Shown here in pieces: positions 61,263-64,000 of a stretch of DNA of 64,000 bases; within the stretch, counting starts at the first letter, position 1, and every line of letters starts with the position of its first letter. A program made the translations under genes and the position numbers. The notes beneath the pieces are model-generated. The model saw only the letters and a list, made by a program, of their open reading frames with translations, did not search any database and was not told the DNA's origin. The DNA comes from Paragorgia papillata (taxonomy: Eukaryota; Cnidaria; Anthozoa; Scleralcyonacea; Coralliidae): positions 124,001 to 188,000 of the forward strand of contig JAWNZC010000285.1 in the NCBI GenBank assembly GCA_035771165.1, written 5' to 3'.

Positions 61263-62303
61263 CCTTAGATAAAGTTATGGTATATCCAGTGTAAATACAG
61301 TTACCTGTAGTTTACTTTCCTTTTTTGTTTAGATTAGTTTTGTTTTGATTCTTACTGATGCTGGAAGAGGACAAGCTTATTCAATTTTTTTCTTATTTAT
61401 GTACCAGAAAGGTTAGCTGTGGTTTCCTTTCCAAGATGGTAAAAACGAATTTTGCTGTAGCTTTTTGCAATGGACTTGATAAGAGCAAAAACATGATTTT
61501 CATTAACAAGAGAATCTACCATATGGTTGTCAAGCTCTGTGAAGATTGTGCCAGTGCTCCAGCCACCACTGGCGCTAGATAGTATTTAAATTTTTTTTGA
61601 CATTTTAGTCCTTTGCGGCATTGCCTTTGTACTGTATTAGAGAAAACTTAAATTAATTTCAATAAAATTGTTTGTACTATCCAGAGCAGCTTACACTAGC
61701 TTCAATTAAACTAAAATCTTATAAACATCTATATGCATTGTTATGATCACTCATCTCAAAAAAAAAAATTAATGACTGATCTTGTCTTCTGCCAAGATCA
61801 GCTAGTGATAATTTCTGCATAAAAAAGTTGTGTGGATCTAATAAGGAAAAGACATATAGATGGGTATGAAACCTAAAAAGTTGTATGATGCAAGATATTG
61901 AGGTATGATAAATGTAGTAAAGATTGAAACTTTTTCAAAAATAGCTTGAAATGAAAACACTTCTGTAGTAAATAATAGTTCGGAATCATCCTTCTCTTTG
62001 TTTATTTTAGGAAAAAGCTCATGACTTATTATCTGTTTCAAATATAAGTCTACACAAAGTACAGTAGTGTCAGTACACTGAAATATATAAAATATAAAAG
62101 AATATAGTAGATTATAACCAATAAATAATTATTTCTGTGTGTAAATCAGAGCTGGCCAAACCATGCCCCTTTATTATAATTTTACTTCAATCTCAGATGA
62201 TTCTACTCTTTCAAATACCAGACAATTTGACTTTGTCAAATAGAAAACCCTTGGCAATGGCAAGTCTCTCCAGCAAGCCTAGGCAGCCATGAGTTCATCA
62301 CAG

Positions 62304-62309
<6 letters not shown>

Positions 62310-62336
<27 letters not shown>
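62310..62336 (+). repeat. (AT)n microsatellite
   Basis: aatatatatatatatatata. Inside the TIR transposon. Confidence 0.9.
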
Positions 62337-62340
<4 letters not shown>

Positions 62341-63112
62341 GGGTAAAATAAAGCAAGAACACACAGGTAACATGTAAAAAATTAGCCAATAAGCAAAAAT
62401 ATATTTTTTTATACAAGAGGACAAATGGACAATTAATGTACTACAAATATTGAAAATGCACACCATAAATGCTAGGTGAACAGGAATTATCTTCGTCAAT
62501 ATTATAGTAACAGGACTTCATCCGACTTCATCAATAATAGTAAAACAGTGAGTTAAATGCTTTAAATTTGCCTGTTTAATAATAAAGTATAACTACAAAC
62601 TTCCAATAAACATCTTCAGTTGTATAAAACCCTCAGATCGTCTGATCCAATATACGTTGAAAAAGACGGATATAGAAACGGTAATATTGTTACTTTGTCA
62701 TAAAGTCACTGTCAAACTGCTAAAGTGAATACAAGATGTTATTTGTTCCTTACTTTAGTCCTTTAATAATTCTTCAAACTGTAGCCTGGTGGCCGGTGCT
62801 GATTTTCGTTCAGTAAAATCGTGAAATTTCGGCTGATTTTCCATGATCCCAGCCACTTTTAAGTTGTCCCATAGCGACAGGTACATTTTCTTGTTAAGGA
62901 TGTGAAATTTAGCTGGTTTTCGTTAAAAATCCGATCATTTAAAGCGAAAACTATGATTCAACAATAGTGATATAACTACGAAGTGGGTCCCACCGGATAT
63001 GGCTGCCGCGAGATTTTTAGCCTCACTTCCGACTTCAATTTTTGCAAGGCGCGAACCAATAGATGCTCTATCCAGTATAATGAGTATATTATTTGAGATC
63101 AGTGATGACAAG

Positions 63113-63706
63113 TGAGGCGTAAAATACCTAGTTCTAAAGCGGAAGCTTTGTAACCAGTGCAAGAGATGTTATGTTATTGAATATTACAAGTTTCAAATTG
63201 TTACATACTTTGTTGTAAGTGGGGTTTTACCAGTATTGCTTGCCTATAGGTGGAGCATTTTCTTACATTTGTTTCTTCAGTAGTTTAATCCCCCATGTTT
63301 TTCTGGGGTAGGGGGTATAGGGTTTCCAATGACAAGTGCAACAGAATAATTATTCCACAACATATTATTTGAATGAAATCTGGCAGTGGCACAGAGAAGC
63401 ATCACATGAAGGACCCCCAGCAGGATTTGGACTTGCATCTTTGTGAAATGGGCATAAATCATGCAGATGTCTATTAGTATACAATATCATATCATGGGAA
63501 TATTTTAAGACAAGAGAGTTTTTGGATGGCTATTTATTGGATGAAACCTGAATAGCACTTTCCCTTAATGTTTATTTTTGTCACTTTGCCATTAAGCATT
63601 CAAATAACCACTTTTATTGTAAATTTCTTTTAACAGGAATTATTTAAAAAACATTCACGGTTATCAGTTACTCATTTTATAACCATGAATAGTTTAACCT
63701 TTAATA
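63113..63706. other. Flanking DNA without a recognised gene
   Basis: Only short frames. Nothing recognised. Confidence 0.4.
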
Positions 63707-63843
63707 CAGTAAAAACCCGCTAACAAGAACCTTCAACTATAAGAACCTCAGGCTGAAATTAAGAATTTATTTATATAAGAATATAAGAACCTACCCCAGG
63801 CTGATTTGGTAAAATGTAGGTTCTTGTTAGCGGTTTTTTTCTG
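63707..63843. mobile_element. Pogo/Tc1-type MITE, 137 bp
   Basis: Ends CAGTAAAAACCCGCTAACAA and, inverted, CAGAAAAAAACCGCTAACAA, continuing gaacct on both sides, flanked by TA on each side (63705-63706, 63844-63845). CAG ends and TA duplication are typical of pogo/Tigger-related elements. Non-coding. Confidence 0.85.
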
Positions 63844-64000
63844 TAGTTTTTATAGTAACTGTATATAAATGAACCTGAACATGCAACTGACTTTCATATG
63901 CTCAGCTGTAGTGACAAGTCATCAATTCATAGTAATGTTTGCACTGCTTAGGTAATGCTTATTAGAAGCCAGGTTTCCATATAATTGCCGGCTGATTTCT

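Larger units (their letters stand above)
60060..63104. mobile_element. TIR DNA transposon, hAT-like, non-autonomous
   Basis: Perfect ends CACTGATCTCAAATAATATA, extending about 43 bp (to gagcatc), with a perfect 8-bp duplication atgacaag (60052-60059 and 63105-63112). Further inverted blocks just inside (gaagtcgga near 60116 with tccgactt near 63026; ccggtgggacccactt near 60148 with its inverse near 62980). 3,045 bp. The CACTG ends and 8-bp duplication suggest hAT or P type. No transposase is visible; the only frame is 74 codons (61358-61582). Perfect ends suggest recent movement. Confidence 0.88.

Overview
The window is animal nuclear DNA. It carries invertebrate-type spliceosomal U1 and U2 snRNA genes, 5S rRNA genes, several clades of non-LTR retrotransposon, a Ty3/gypsy LTR element, hAT-like DNA transposons and a Polinton/Maverick. 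A marine invertebrate is most likely. A cnidarian is my best guess, from the mix of elements rather than from any decisive marker. No ordinary host protein gene is recognisable.

Positions 1-29450 are a composite tandem array. Its repeat unit is U2 - U1 - 5S, all on the plus strand, and would be about 1 kb without insertions. Four U1 copies, two 5S copies and four U2 3' portions are visible. Every U2 is split at the same point, about 23 nt from its 5' end, by Keno-like (Tx1-clade) non-LTR retrotransposons aimed at U2. Keno-A enters from the left edge and is broken by a CR1/L2-like element. Keno-B carries only ORF1 and holds a long-TIR transposon. Keno-C1 has no ORF2 and holds two DNA transposons. 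Keno-C2 sits in tandem with C1 behind a 13-bp target duplication and has APE, RT and C-terminal zinc-knuckle regions, broken by frameshifts and one MULE-like MITE. Keno-D carries only ORF1. A 5.9-kb Gmr1-type Ty3/gypsy element (integrase upstream of RT) lies at 20660-26587, in the U2 promoter spacer of the last unit.

Positions 29609-56710 are a 27.1-kb Polinton with terminal inverted repeats of about 555 bp (AG...CT ends). Plus-strand genes include a retroviral-type integrase, penton-like minor capsid protein, a pX-like basic peptide, the double-jelly-roll major capsid protein and an adenain-type protease. The packaging ATPase and protein-primed DNA polymerase B are on the minus strand. Most are broken by frameshifts or stops. 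The right third is accessory: a SET-like protein, a duplicated pair of unknown paralogues, a Fic-domain protein, a coiled-coil protein and several small proteins. A complete hAT transposon with an open 655-codon transposase sits inside polB, flanked by a perfect 8-bp duplication. The Polinton itself appears to lie inside an older element bounded by GCTTATATACCGGG-type repeats at 29461 and 59573.

Positions 56711-64000 hold a remnant ORF of unknown function, a 3.0-kb TIR transposon with a perfect 8-bp duplication (60060-63104) and a pogo/Tc1-type MITE (63707-63843). The window reads as a repeat-dense, silenced locus where mobile elements target or accumulate in a small-RNA gene array. Nothing in it looks like an operon of cooperating host genes.
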